Shown here piece by piece: positions 1 through 7,475 of a DNA stretch of 64,000 nucleotides. Position numbers and translations under genes: made by a program. Source of the DNA: Streptomyces sp. SAJ15 (lineage in GTDB: Bacteria > Actinomycetota > Actinomycetes > Streptomycetales > Streptomycetaceae); contig NZ_NISY01000003.1 in NCBI RefSeq assembly GCF_007595705.1, positions 248,001-312,000 of the forward strand, given 5' to 3'. The notes beneath the pieces were generated by a model, which saw only the letters and a list, made by a program, of their open reading frames with translations, ran no database searches and was not told the origin of the DNA. Position 1 is the first letter of the stretch, and every line of letters starts with the position of its first letter.

Positions 1-1
1 C

Positions 2-751
2 CACTGGGACGACCACGACGTGGTGGTGCTCCAGCTCGAAGGCTCCAAGCGGTGGAAGATCTACGGCCCCACCCGGCAGGCCCCCGCCTGGCGCGACGTG
101 GAAGCTCCGGAGGTCCCGACAGGCGACCCGATCGCGGACATCGTCCTGACGCCCGGCGACGTGCTCTATCTGCCGCGCGGTTGGTGGCACGCCGTGAGCG
201 CCGACCAGGGCACCGCCTCACTGCACCTGACCTTCGGGCTCGCCACACGGACCGGCGCCGAGTTCCTGGGCTGGCTCTGCGACGACCTGCGGGCGAGTGT
301 GACCGTCCGGGCGGACGTACCGCGTTTCGGCACTCCGGAGGAGCGGGCGGACTACCTGGCTGCTGTACGGAAGGATGTACTGGCCGCCCTGGACGACCCT
401 GCGGTTCTGGACCGCTGGGAAAGGTCTCTGGACGCGACGCACCCCGGGCGCCCGCGCCTGTCACTGCCACACCTCACCGCCGTGCCTGCCGAACCAGGCA
501 TCACGGTGCAGGCCACGGTGCCCCGTGCCCGGATCGACCAGGACGACCAGGCCGTGACCTTCGCCGGGGCGGGGAACGAGTGGACCTTCGCCCTCCCCGC
601 CGCCCCGGTCCTTCGCCTCCTCGCTGGTGGACCGCCGGCCACCCTCGCGGACCTGGCCGCCGAGTCCGCTCTCACCCTCGTCCAGGTGGCGGAGGTCGTC
701 TCCGCGCTGGTTGCCGGTCAGGCCGTCGCCGTGGTCGGAGGCTCCTCGTGA
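2..751 (+). CDS. JmjC-type cupin oxygenase, 5'-truncated by window edge
   Basis: Seen: the frame is open from base 2, so the true start lies outside the window. The first visible residues HWDDHDVVVLQLEG match the metal-binding HxD segment and following strand of YcfD/ROX-type JmjC cupins. A second ligand His sits in GDVLYLPRGWWHAV about 50 residues on. The remaining ~170 residues form the winged C-terminal part usual in this family. Known: relatives are Fe(II)/2-oxoglutarate hydroxylases acting on ribosomal proteins or peptides. Inference: an oxygenase whose substrate cannot be told. Its stop overlaps the start of the aldo/keto reductase gene (GTGA at 748-751), so the genes are translationally coupled. 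Confidence 0.82.
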   Translation, partial: HWDDHDVVVLQLEGSKRWKIYGPTRQAPAWRDVEAPEVPTGDPIADIVLTPGDVLYLPRGWWHAVSADQGTASLHLTFGLATRTGAEFLGWLCDDLRASVTVRADVPRFGTPEERADYLAAVRKDVLAALDDPAVLDRWERSLDATHPGRPRLSLPHLTAVPAEPGITVQATVPRARIDQDDQAVTFAGAGNEWTFALPAAPVLRLLAGGPPATLADLAAESALTLVQVAEVVSALVAGQAVAVVGGSS

Positions 752-1641
752 CCGCTTCCCTGGGACTGGGAACGTACCGGGTGCGCGCCGTCGAACAGGC
801 GGCCCGCACCGCCTGCACCGACGGGCTCGTGTGGATCGACACCGCCCCCAACTACGGCAGCGCCCACCAGGCGCTCGGCCCCGTCATCGCCGACCACCCG
901 CGCGCCATGGTGGCAACGAAGACAGGCTTCTTCGGCCCGGATGAAGGCGCGGCTGCTCTTCGAGCCGGGCTCCTCACCGCTGCCCAGGTCCGGGCCGGAC
1001 ACAGCCTCGACCCCGGCTTCGTCCGATGGCAGACGAATAGGTCCCTGGCCGCTCTCGGCCGGATCGACCTCGTGTTCGTCCACAACCCGGAGCACGCCGG
1101 CTTGTGTCCCACGGAGCTTCATTCGGCGCTTCGTGATGTGTTCGCGGTGCTGGAGGAGTTCGCTGCCGCCGGCAGGATCGGCGGGTACGGAGTGGCCACC
1201 TGGTCCGGGTTCCTGCACGACGCCTTCTCGGTGTCCGAACTCCTGGGCCTGGCCATCGAGGCCGCTGGTTCGGGTGAACATCACCTGCGGGCCGTCCAAC
1301 AGCCGGTCAGCCTCGTCATGGCAAGGCCGATCGCCCTCGCCCTCGATGGCCGGGGCCCTCTCATCCTGGCCCGTGCGGCGGGCCTGATCACCTTCGGTTC
1401 CTCGCCTCTGCACGGCGGCGAACTGCCGGGCCTCGTCACGCCCGAACTCGCCGAGTTCATCCGCCCGGGGGCCTCGCCGGCCACCGCCTGTCTCCTCGCT
1501 GCGGCCTCCTGCCCGAGCCTGGACGTGGTACTGCTGTCTGCTGGCACCGCCCACCATTGGGCCGCCGCAAAGGCCACCACTGCCGCCCCGCTCGATCCGG
1601 GCCACCTCAGGAAGGTCACCGATGTACTCGCCCAAGGATGA
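748..1641 (+). CDS. Aldo/keto reductase
   Basis: A 297-residue protein, typical length for the family. It starts at a GTG that overlaps the upstream stop codon. The active-site pieces of the aldo/keto reductase TIM barrel can be read in order: the Asp/Tyr pair in WIDTAPNYGSA, the catalytic Lys in AMVATKTGFFG and the active-site His in LVFVHNPEHAG. It should reduce an aldehyde or ketone with NADPH in the cytoplasm. As the middle gene of a coupled trio (JmjC cupin, reductase, phosphotransferase) it probably acts on the same small molecule or peptide as its neighbours. The substrate is unknown. Confidence 0.85.
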   Translation: MTASLGLGTYRVRAVEQAARTACTDGLVWIDTAPNYGSAHQALGPVIADHPRAMVATKTGFFGPDEGAAALRAGLLTAAQVRAGHSLDPGFVRWQTNRSLAALGRIDLVFVHNPEHAGLCPTELHSALRDVFAVLEEFAAAGRIGGYGVATWSGFLHDAFSVSELLGLAIEAAGSGEHHLRAVQQPVSLVMARPIALALDGRGPLILARAAGLITFGSSPLHGGELPGLVTPELAEFIRPGASPATACLLAAASCPSLDVVLLSAGTAHHWAAAKATTAAPLDPGHLRKVTDVLAQG

Positions 1642-2479
1642 GACCACCAGGGCACGCATGGAGGACGCCCTGGCCCACGCCGCTGCCCACCTCGCCGCCA
1701 CGACGACGGGTGCGCCGGCCTGGGGGTGGCTCGGCCGCACCATCGGCAGCCGCACCGAGGGCGGCCACTGGCTCCGCGTCCACTGCGGCGAGGCAGCGAA
1801 GACCCCCGCCACCCGGAACGAGGGGATCGCCCTCGCCGAGGAACGGGTGTCCGGCAAGGTGTCCCGCCCGCACCTCCACGACCTGTACCGCTGGGACGGG
1901 GGCGAGTACGTCTTCGAAGCGGAGCTGATCGACTACATCGCTCAGCCCGTCATCTCGCCGGAGACACCCGACCTCACCGAGGATCCGGGCCTGCCGGACT
2001 CCTGGTGGACGACCCTGCGGGAAAGCCTGGACGCCCTCAGCACCGCCGAACCGCCCCGCGAGACCATCCGCCAGTCCTGGGCCGACCGGGTCTTCCCCGA
2101 GTTCCTGGGGATCCCCGCCCCGGCCATCACCGAACGCGTCACCGGACACGCCGACCTCCAGTGGGCCAACCTCACCCATGACCCGCTCGTCATCCTGGAC
2201 TGGGAGCGCTGGGGCGCCGTCCCCGTCGGCTACGACCCCGCGATGCTCTACGTGAACAGCCTCCGCGTCCCCACCGTCGCCGACCGCATCCGTGCCGAGT
2301 TCGCCCATGTCCTCGACACCCCCGCCGGCCGGATCGGCCAACAGATCGCCCTCGCCGAGATGCTCCAAGCCGTGGGCCGTGGCTGGTACGTCGAGCTGGC
2401 CCCACTCCTGCGAGAGCGAGCGGAGGAACTGACGGGGGTCCGTCCCCCGGCCCCGGCCCTCGCCCATCCGACCGCCTGA
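1622..2479 (+). CDS. Aminoglycoside phosphotransferase-family (APH) protein
   Basis: A 285-residue protein starting at an ATG 20 bases inside the reductase gene, so it is coupled to it. The kinase catalytic loop of APH/choline-kinase folds is clear: GHADLQWANL gives HxDxxxxN, and VILDWERWG gives the metal-binding Asp. The GYDPAMLY segment after it matches the 'P-x-x-D-L' region of APH proteins. Known: the family phosphorylates hydroxyls on antibiotics, sugars, choline or amino acids. Inference: modification of a metabolite made by this operon, or self-resistance. No classical resistance subtype is recognised. A strong hairpin terminator follows. Confidence 0.82.
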   Translation: MYSPKDETTRARMEDALAHAAAHLAATTTGAPAWGWLGRTIGSRTEGGHWLRVHCGEAAKTPATRNEGIALAEERVSGKVSRPHLHDLYRWDGGEYVFEAELIDYIAQPVISPETPDLTEDPGLPDSWWTTLRESLDALSTAEPPRETIRQSWADRVFPEFLGIPAPAITERVTGHADLQWANLTHDPLVILDWERWGAVPVGYDPAMLYVNSLRVPTVADRIRAEFAHVLDTPAGRIGQQIALAEMLQAVGRGWYVELAPLLRERAEELTGVRPPAPALAHPTA

Positions 2480-2495
2480 TTGGCGCCTCCCGTAC

Positions 2496-2527
2496 GAGCC
2501 CCAGCGCACCCCTCCCCGCTGGGGCTC
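2496..2527 (+). terminator. Hairpin terminator after the three-gene operon
   Basis: Perfect 10-bp inverted repeat GAGCCCCAGC/GCTGGGGCTC separated by 12 bases, 16 bases after the APH stop. Flanking CGTACG on both sides extends the dyad. No T-tract, as usual in Streptomyces. Confidence 0.7.
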
Positions 2528-2855
2528 GCGTACGTTAACTCCCGCCTTCCCGCCCTCTCCGTGGCATTTGGTGACGGCTGCCGCGCCTGTGCATCGCGGT
2601 CGGCCGGAGCGGTTTGGCCGGTGACCTGTTCGGGTTGGGGTCGGGCATGTTCACGGGCCGTACGCTGGCCGGCAACTCGGGCAAGCTTGGGGCCTGACCG
2701 CAAATGAGCACGAGTGGCCCCCTGGACTTGCCCGACACGGGCCCCGAGCCGAACAGGTGGGTAAAGCCGTGGAGGCCGACCGCCCCGGCCACATCTGGGT
2801 GAAGGGCAATCCGCGGTGACCTGTGCGTGCCTGGCGTACGTCCCGCTGCTGTCGG
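2528..2855. other. Intergenic stretch, probable relic of an older integrative element
   Basis: No credible gene is seen. The only open frames lack codon bias and known motifs. Because the stretch ends in an integrase C-terminal remnant next to a tRNA-Arg att copy, it is inferred to be leftover DNA of an earlier integrated element. Confidence 0.35.
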
Positions 2856-2945
2856 CGCGCCGCCTTCGACCGCGTCGGCGACGCCCTGCGTGACAGCAAC
2901 GACCGCGACGACGATGGTCTGAGCGGAGTCCCGGCCGAAGTCTGA
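2856..2945 (+). pseudogene. Tyrosine recombinase (integrase), C-terminal remnant 1
   Basis: In-frame remnant whose translation AAFDRVGDALRD followed by a short Asp-rich tail and stop closely parallels the C-terminus of the second integrase remnant ending at 7312. All catalytic residues are missing. It lies 42 bases before the left att repeat, the usual place for an integrase gene in actinomycete integrative elements. It therefore marks an older element to the left of the present one. Confidence 0.7.
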
Positions 2946-2987
2946 TGCAACTCGCCCGGCGGTTGCTGTCACCGTTGCTGTCACCAC

Positions 2988-3075
2988 ATACGCCAGAGGC
3001 CCCTTCCGTTCCCGGAAGGGGCCTCTGGCCTGCTGCGCGCTCGGCAGGATTCGAACCTGCAACCTCTTGATCCGT
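2988..3075 (+). repeat. Left att direct repeat (partial tRNA-Arg copy plus terminator)
   Basis: 88 bases that match 7357-7444 with a single mismatch. The copy holds a perfect 15-bp hairpin (2991-3005 with 3012-3026) followed by the 3' half of the tRNA-Arg gene up to the anticodon loop. After 3075 the two copies diverge completely. Target-site duplication at a tRNA 3' half is the signature of tyrosine-recombinase integration. Confidence 0.88.
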
Positions 3076-3307
3076 AGGTTCGGGCGGGGTCCTGGTACAG
3101 CCCTCGACCGCACTCTGGTCTGGTGCTCATGGCGGCCCGGTGGCGGGCATCGTGTGCCGTCGTTGATGTCAGCACTGATGTCAGCTGCGCTCCACGTGAC
3201 GCACCGCCACAACGGCTTTCAAGGGGGTTGTGGATGCCGCCGCCCCTAGATGATCGATTCCAAGGGATCGGCTGCGCGCATGAGGCGAGGGAGCCCAAAG
3301 TGCGGTT

Positions 3308-3427
3308 GTGACGCCAGACTTGGCCTCCCTCGCCACCGCACTGTACGTGAAATCCGACGACCTGCTGAAGGCATCGCCGCATCTCGCACCGTGGCGACCG
3401 ACTGTCGGGATCACCCCTAAACTCACT
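3308..3427 (+). pseudogene. IS982-family transposase, N-terminal fragment
   Basis: A GTG-started frame reads LASLATALYVKSDDLL and then a segment ending GITPKL. This resembles the N-terminus of Streptomyces IS982-type transposases, which begin with a 'L-x-x-L-x-TALYVKxDD' helix followed by a 'L-x-D-x-E-L' segment. The similarity stops near 3427 and the DDE domain is absent. No terminal repeats could be confirmed. The bases between the left att copy and this fragment (3076-3307) hold nothing else recognisable. Confidence 0.5.
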
Positions 3428-3477
3428 TGGAATAGATCATCTAGGTGCTGTCATTGTCGTTACTGGGGCGTACGAAA

Positions 3478-3948
3478 TCAGCCGAGATAGGGTCGCCCGC
3501 GGTGCTCCAGGAAGTGGCGGAGTCGGAGCCGCTGCGTGTGGTGCATCGGCAGTTGATCAATTTCCTCGGGTTGGATGAACCGCAGTTCAGTGGACTCATC
3601 CGAAATCGCCAGCCGGCCGCCGACCACGCGGGCTGTGAAGCAGATATTGAACTGTCTGCGGACTTCGCCGTCCGAGTAGGCGATGACGTGCCGAGGGTCG
3701 GTGTAGGTGCCTACGAGGCCCGTGATCTCCACGTCCAGGCCCGTCTCCTCTTTCACCTCCCGGACGGCCGTTCCTGGCAGTGAATCGTTCATCTCCATGC
3801 CGCCACCGGGCAGCGCCCAGAGATCGTTGTCTCGTCTGCGCTGAAGGAGAATGCGACCCTCTTGGTCGGTGACCACGGCAGATGCAGCAACCACCAAACT
3901 GTTCGGCTCGGGTGCCGCTGGGTCGTCGTAGTACTCGGTCCGCGCCAT
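3478..3948 (-). CDS. Nudix hydrolase
   Basis: 156 residues from an ATG at 3948, preferred over upstream in-frame starts because GAAGGG lies just ahead of it and it falls 2 bases after the upstream gene's stop. The Nudix box is readable: GGGMEMNDSL then REVKEETGLDV, with Asp replacing the usual first Glu (G-x5-D-x7-REVKEE-x-GL). The REVKEE metal-binding core is intact. Known: family members hydrolyse nucleoside-diphosphate-X compounds, and a Nudix protein (Pif) occurs in the element pSAM2. It sits downstream of an HTH protein in a two-gene operon; the pairing suggests a joint role in element maintenance, which is inference. Confidence 0.85.
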   Translation of the reverse strand: MARTEYYDDPAAPEPNSLVVAASAVVTDQEGRILLQRRRDNDLWALPGGGMEMNDSLPGTAVREVKEETGLDVEITGLVGTYTDPRHVIAYSDGEVRRQFNICFTARVVGGRLAISDESTELRFIQPEEIDQLPMHHTQRLRLRHFLEHRGRPYLG

Positions 3949-3950
3949 GG

Positions 3951-4694
3951 TCACCCTTCTCGTACCGGCGTCGCGGTCCCCCACACCGCGTCGAAGCTGT
4001 CGACGTATGTGTCGAACATGCCGCCTTCTCCGCTCCGTCGAAGATGCCACACAGGAGCACCAAAGGCGTTCACACCCCAGACGTGGGCGTTGACCATCAT
4101 CTGATCATCTGCGCGATAGATCGAGTTGTAGAGCGTCGTCGAGTGGGCCCGCACCTCGATGCCGGGTACCCCGACAAGAGGGCGGTAGTGCATGAGAGCC
4201 AATCGGCAACGGGACTCAATCCCGTGCCCGAACCTCTCTTCTTCGCCACGCTGCCGGACATTCGCACTGTCCGGGTCGCCGACCGCGATGCGGACCGCGC
4301 AGCCCTCGGTCGCTCGCTCTCGCAAGAGATCGTTGAGGCGCGGGTACGCCTCATGCAGAAACACAGCGGCATACACCAGCACGTCGATTTGCTCGCGAGC
4401 CTGGGTCAGCATGTCCACGAAAGCGGACACGGGGATGTCCGCCCGCTGATCGTAGAGCGCCACGAGTTCCGGGCTGACTGCGCGGGCAGCGCGCGCCTGG
4501 CGGAGCGCTGGCCATAGAGCATGCACGTCTTCTCCTAGTGTTTCGGCCGCCAACATGGCCGTGGCACGACGCGGAGTACGCCCCAGGTTGACCCAGCGTT
4601 CGACGGACTTGGGATCGACTTCGACCTTGTCTGCGAGGGTGGCGCACGTCCAGCCGCCAGCAGCCATTGCGGCACGTAGCCTCTCGTTCGGCAT
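3951..4694 (-). CDS. XRE-type HTH protein with phospholipase-D-like C-terminal domain
   Basis: 247 residues; ATG at 4694 with GGGAGAG upstream. Residues ~1-60 form an HTH domain (LADKVEVDPKSVERWVNLGR). Residues ~90-240 resemble a PLD-like fold (QIDVLVYAAVFLHEAYPRL, later HSTTLYNSIYRADDQMM). The canonical HxK motif is lost (His is followed by Ser-Thr), as is usual in this family; I associate the domain with DUF5919, not certain. It probably binds DNA and senses a nucleotide-like ligand. It is two bases from the Nudix start and divergent from the DUF6415-like gene, so the shared region 4695-4813 is its likely operator. Confidence 0.75.
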   Translation of the reverse strand: MPNERLRAAMAAGGWTCATLADKVEVDPKSVERWVNLGRTPRRATAMLAAETLGEDVHALWPALRQARAARAVSPELVALYDQRADIPVSAFVDMLTQAREQIDVLVYAAVFLHEAYPRLNDLLRERATEGCAVRIAVGDPDSANVRQRGEEERFGHGIESRCRLALMHYRPLVGVPGIEVRAHSTTLYNSIYRADDQMMVNAHVWGVNAFGAPVWHLRRSGEGGMFDTYVDSFDAVWGTATPVREG

Positions 4695-4813
4695 CTCAGT
4701 CTCTCCCTGTATCCGAGGACGGCACTAGGGACGTTCTACCCGATGCGGGACGTCCCGAAGTGGGGTTTGTCGGTAGTTCCGACGTCCCGGCCAACTGCCA
4801 GATGCTCCGGTCC

Positions 4814-5188
4814 ATGGGCACCGACAGGACTACGAGTCCTCGAACGGACATTGATGTGGACGAGATCGAGACGACGATCGCCCGAGCCGTGGTGGAGCGG
4901 TCGGCGCTGCCCGCGTATGAGGAACTGCGCGAGCTGTATGGGGCGCTGTTGGGGCATGCGGTGGTGTTGTTGCCGCTGGCTGAGCGGCAGGTTGACGGCC
5001 TGTGGCGGGGCTCGGTTGCGTGGTACCGACGGCGCTGCAAGCTGAACACGGTTCCTCACCTGCTGATCGCGGGGCTCGGGCCGGGCTTGCAGTCGGCCAG
5101 CGATCACGTTCGACACCTGGGACGTACCTGCCAGTTCCTGTTGGACAACTCCGGGTTGAAGGGGCCGGTGGGTGACGATGAGGAGTGA
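4814..5188 (+). CDS. DUF6415-like protein
   Basis: 124 residues from ATG 4814; ATG 4802 is an alternative, and neither has a clear Shine-Dalgarno. The pattern 'acidic N-terminus, PAYEELRELYGALLGHAVVL, then a helix with RRRCKLN' matches actinobacterial DUF6415 proteins as I know them (L-x-G-H-x-x-x-L followed by an R-R-x-L-N helix). No enzymatic motif is visible. It is the first of three overlapping genes and divergent from the HTH gene. The function is unknown. Confidence 0.55.
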   Translation: MGTDRTTSPRTDIDVDEIETTIARAVVERSALPAYEELRELYGALLGHAVVLLPLAERQVDGLWRGSVAWYRRRCKLNTVPHLLIAGLGPGLQSASDHVRHLGRTCQFLLDNSGLKGPVGDDEE

Positions 5189-5459
5189 CCTGCGGCTGGT
5201 GGCGCCGTCGGGGCTCGCCTCCACCTGGCCTGCCGGTCCTCAGGTGGCTGCGGCTGCGGTGGTGCCGGGGGATCGGGTGCGGCTGGCGGGCTGCTGGTTG
5301 CCGGTGCGCGCGGTGCAGTCGGGTCGGTACGCCTCCGGTGCGCCGGCTGTGGTGCTGGTCTTCGACGCGGGGTCCACGTGGTGGCTGCCGGATCAGTCGC
5401 GGCTCCTGGTGGAGCGTGAGGGCCGGCTCGTCTCGGTGACGGGGGGTGGGTGTTCGTGA
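5178..5459 (+). CDS. Hypothetical small protein
   Basis: 93 residues, ATG 5178 inside the end of the DUF6415-like gene (stop 5186-5188), so coupled; GTG 5172 is also possible. The composition suggests a small beta-rich soluble domain (VVPGDRVRLAGCWLPVRAV, then VVLVFDAGSTWWLP). No family is recognised. The next gene overlaps its stop by GTGA. Confidence 0.55.
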   Translation: MRSDLRLVAPSGLASTWPAGPQVAAAAVVPGDRVRLAGCWLPVRAVQSGRYASGAPAVVLVFDAGSTWWLPDQSRLLVEREGRLVSVTGGGCS

Positions 5460-6019
5460 TCGATCTGGTGTCACGGTTGCGGTTCGAGGTGGCGCCGGAT
5501 GCGCCGGTTCTGCGGGTCCGGGTGACCTGCGACGCGTGTGGGGCCGGCTCTGTCTGGGCTACCGAGGGCGCGCCGCTGTTCGAGCTGTGGATGCGGCTGC
5601 ATCGTGCTCGGTTCCGGGAGCATGAGCGGTTCACCGAGACGGTGACGCGCTATTGGGCGGTGACTGACCCTGGTGGGCCCGGTGCTCAACTAGTGCCGGT
5701 CCGGTCCGGGTCGAGGAACCGGGCCGGTGGTGGGCGGTGGGGTGTCCGATGGGCGCGCACCGTGGAGCGAGGATGCTCGCGGGTCGTTGACGCGGTGAGC
5801 ACCTGGTGGGGCCGGCACCTGAGCCAGCGCGAGTTCTACGAGTGGCTGGACAAAGGCCGACAGGACGCCGCCGGGCTGCACCTGGTGGACGAGCCCGATC
5901 TTCAGGCGGACTCTGCCCGGCGACTTCGTGAGATGGACCCGCGGGCGTGGTCGTTGGCAGCCGATGGGTCCGGCCCCGCACTGGACGGAGGCTGCGCCGG
6001 CGGGAGCAGGCCTCCGTAG
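5456..6019 (+). CDS. Hypothetical protein, last gene of the element operon
   Basis: 187 residues; GTG 5456 chosen because it forms a GTGA overlap with the upstream stop (GTG 5450 also in frame). The N-terminal ~70 residues include VRVTCDACGAGSVWAT, one half of a possible zinc knuckle, then an Arg-rich helical segment (LWMRLHRARFREHERF). The C-terminal part (REFYEWLDKGRQDAAG) is amphipathic. No family is recognised. It ends the three-gene operon and is followed by a terminator hairpin. Confidence 0.5.
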   Translation: MIDLVSRLRFEVAPDAPVLRVRVTCDACGAGSVWATEGAPLFELWMRLHRARFREHERFTETVTRYWAVTDPGGPGAQLVPVRSGSRNRAGGGRWGVRWARTVERGCSRVVDAVSTWWGRHLSQREFYEWLDKGRQDAAGLHLVDEPDLQADSARRLREMDPRAWSLAADGSGPALDGGCAGGSRPP

Positions 6020-6161
6020 AGCTGGGCGGGGTCGTCGCCCTGGGGAGTAAGCGTCGACCCTGTCCTTGATCCCCCCGGTGTGTCTGTCGAAGCCCAGGTA
6101 CCCCCCGTTGCCTGGTGAAGACGCGCGGGGGAAGGGGGCGGCTCTCTCTATCTGCCGCCCT

Positions 6162-6209
6162 GCGGCCCGGTCCCGGCCAGCCCTCCCGGCCTTGGAGGGG
6201 CCGGGCCGC
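6162..6209 (+). terminator. Hairpin terminator of the element operon
   Basis: Inverted repeat GCGGCCCGGTCCC (6162-6174) with GGGGCCGGGCCGC (6197-6209): 12 of 13 pairs plus one G-T, ending TTTC. It lies about 140 bases after the last gene. Confidence 0.55.
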
Positions 6210-6246
6210 TTTCGACAACTTCAGACGCAAAAGACCGGACCACCCC

Positions 6247-6402
6247 TCAAACCCTGGCAGGCTGCGGGTGATCCGGTCGGGAGCCCTCTGTGAAGACCCC
6301 GGTGCCGATGGTACCGGGGTGGTTGTCGTGCTCGCGCTCGATCAGCCCCTCCAGTTCGCAGACCAGGGAGTGAAGGGGGCCGGCTCGGATGTCCGGATGC
6401 AC
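6247..6402 (-). CDS. Possible small protein (51 residues) or gene remnant
   Basis: A GTG-started minus-strand frame reads HPDIRAGPLHSLVCELEGL, then a charged turn and GTIGTGVFTEGSRPDH before the stop. The amino-acid pattern (amphipathic helix then Gly/Thr-rich loop) and third-position GC look coding, unlike the overlapping longer frames. An in-frame stop lies a little upstream, so it may be the tail of a broken gene. No family is recognised. Confidence 0.35.
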   Translation of the reverse strand: MHPDIRAGPLHSLVCELEGLIEREHDNHPGTIGTGVFTEGSRPDHPQPARV

Positions 6403-7046
6403 GGCGGTTGTGTTGGGGTGTCGTCACGCTGCTCGGCCACGACGATGCGCGAGCCGACGCGGAGCGACCGCGGCGGGCTCAGCCACCACGCGGCAGCAGC
6501 TGCGTGACGGCGGGGGTACGGCGGCCGGTCACGTGCCGGGGGTGCGGACAGCGGCCGGAGTTCAGCCGGGCCCCCTCCTCCGCTGCTGGCCGCTTGTGAG
6601 TCGCCCGGACGGGCCGCGGTCGCCGATGGTGCTGGCCACGGAGGCTTACGGTCGTAGGCGCCGCTCCGGCCAGCCGCTCGTCGTTCCCGCTGGTGGGCAG
6701 TGGAGCGGGGTCGCAAGCGCGTGGTCCTGGTGGTGGTCGCCGAAAGGGGCTCGTCGTCGGCGTCGGCCTGGTGGAGCGGTTGCCGGCTGCCGGGTGTCTC
6801 GCTGGCGCGGCCGGGGCGCTTGCTGGGGGTGCGCGCTGAGTGGGCCGGGGGCGGCGCGAGCGGGGCGGTAGACAGGAGCGGGCGGCGGCCACGGGCCGCC
6901 AGCGCGCGCGGCCCGCGCAAGCGGGCCGCCTTGATCCAGTAAAGAAACTCTGAACAGCTCCTGGCCGGTGGGTAGGCGGAGCTGTCCGCCCGAGGCCCTG
7001 CAAGTCCTGGCAGTTCTGGCATGTACGAGCACGGGGAGGATTCACT
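6403..7046. other. Element DNA without a supportable gene
   Basis: Open frames exist on both strands but are Arg/Pro/Ser-rich shadows without a ribosome site or motif. The stretch is probably eroded element sequence. At 7047 a TTG-started frame behind GGGGAGG reads SPEGRALLAEIAEMVDRLRR and then runs out of coding character at the integrase junction near 7113. It may be the head of a small element gene cut by the same deletion that removed most of the integrase. Confidence 0.35.
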
Positions 7047-7112
7047 TTGAGCCCGGAGGGCCGCGCGCTGCTCGCGGAGATCGCAGAGATGGTCGACCGT
7101 CTGCGCAGGGAA

Positions 7113-7312
7113 GCCTCCGCGAGCGCGGGGCCGACGCCCGAACGATCATGGAAGTTCTCGGGCACAGCTCCATACGCGTGACGATGGACATCTACACCTT
7201 CGTCCGGCTGGACTCTCAGCGTGCCGCCTTCGACCGCGTCGGCGACGCCCTGCGTGACGGCAACGAGCCAGACGACGATGCCGGCGCGGGCGGTGTGCTG
7301 GCAGCGGTCTGA
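7113..7312 (+). pseudogene. Tyrosine recombinase (integrase), C-terminal remnant 2
   Basis: The frame ending at 7312 reads GADARTIMEVLGHSSIRVTM followed by DIYTF, the conserved C-terminus of tyrosine recombinases including the last active-site His (LGHS) and the nucleophilic Tyr. Everything N-terminal, including the Arg and HxxR residues, is missing. Upstream sequence belongs to another frame, so a deletion joined unrelated DNA near 7113. It ends 44 bases before the right att repeat, the position expected of the element's own integrase. Confidence 0.8.
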
Positions 7313-7356
7313 TCCACCCTGCGGAGCGGTTGCCGTCAAAACTGCCGTCATCGCAA

Positions 7357-7444
7357 ACGCCAGAGGCCCCTCCCGTTCCCGGAAGGGGCCTCTGGCCTGC
7401 TGCGCGCTCGGCAGGATTCGAACCTGCAACCTCTTGATCCGTAG
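7357..7444 (+). repeat. Right att direct repeat, within and downstream of tRNA-Arg
   Basis: Matches 2988-3075 at 87 of 88 positions. It spans a 15-bp hairpin (7360-7374 with 7381-7395, one G-T pair), which also serves as the tRNA terminator, and the 3' half of the tRNA-Arg gene. Identity ends exactly in the anticodon loop. Confidence 0.88.
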
Positions 7445-7475
7445 TCAAGTGCTCTATCCGTTAAGCTACGAGCGC
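7403..7475 (-). tRNA. tRNA-Arg(ACG)
   Basis: 73 bases read on the minus strand: acceptor stem GCGCTCG/CGAGCGC (7 bp), anticodon loop CTACGGA with anticodon ACG, T-arm GCAGG-TTCGAAT-CCTGC, discriminator G. CCA is not encoded. The gene is intact and its 3' half is the integration target of the element on its left. Confidence 0.95.

Larger units (their letters stand above)
3076..7444. mobile_element. Decayed integrative element in tRNA-Arg(ACG)
   Basis: About 4.4 kb bounded by the 88-bp direct repeats at 2988-3075 and 7357-7444. Contents: an IS982-family fragment, a Nudix/HTH pair, a DUF6415-like gene with two coupled small genes, and an integrase reduced to its C-terminus beside the right repeat. 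No replication initiator, FtsK-type transfer ATPase or full integrase remains, so it cannot move by itself. Known: pSAM2-like actinomycete elements (AICEs) integrate this way, and pSAM2 encodes a Nudix protein (Pif). Inference: this is the eroded remnant of an AICE-type element. Confidence 0.72.
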
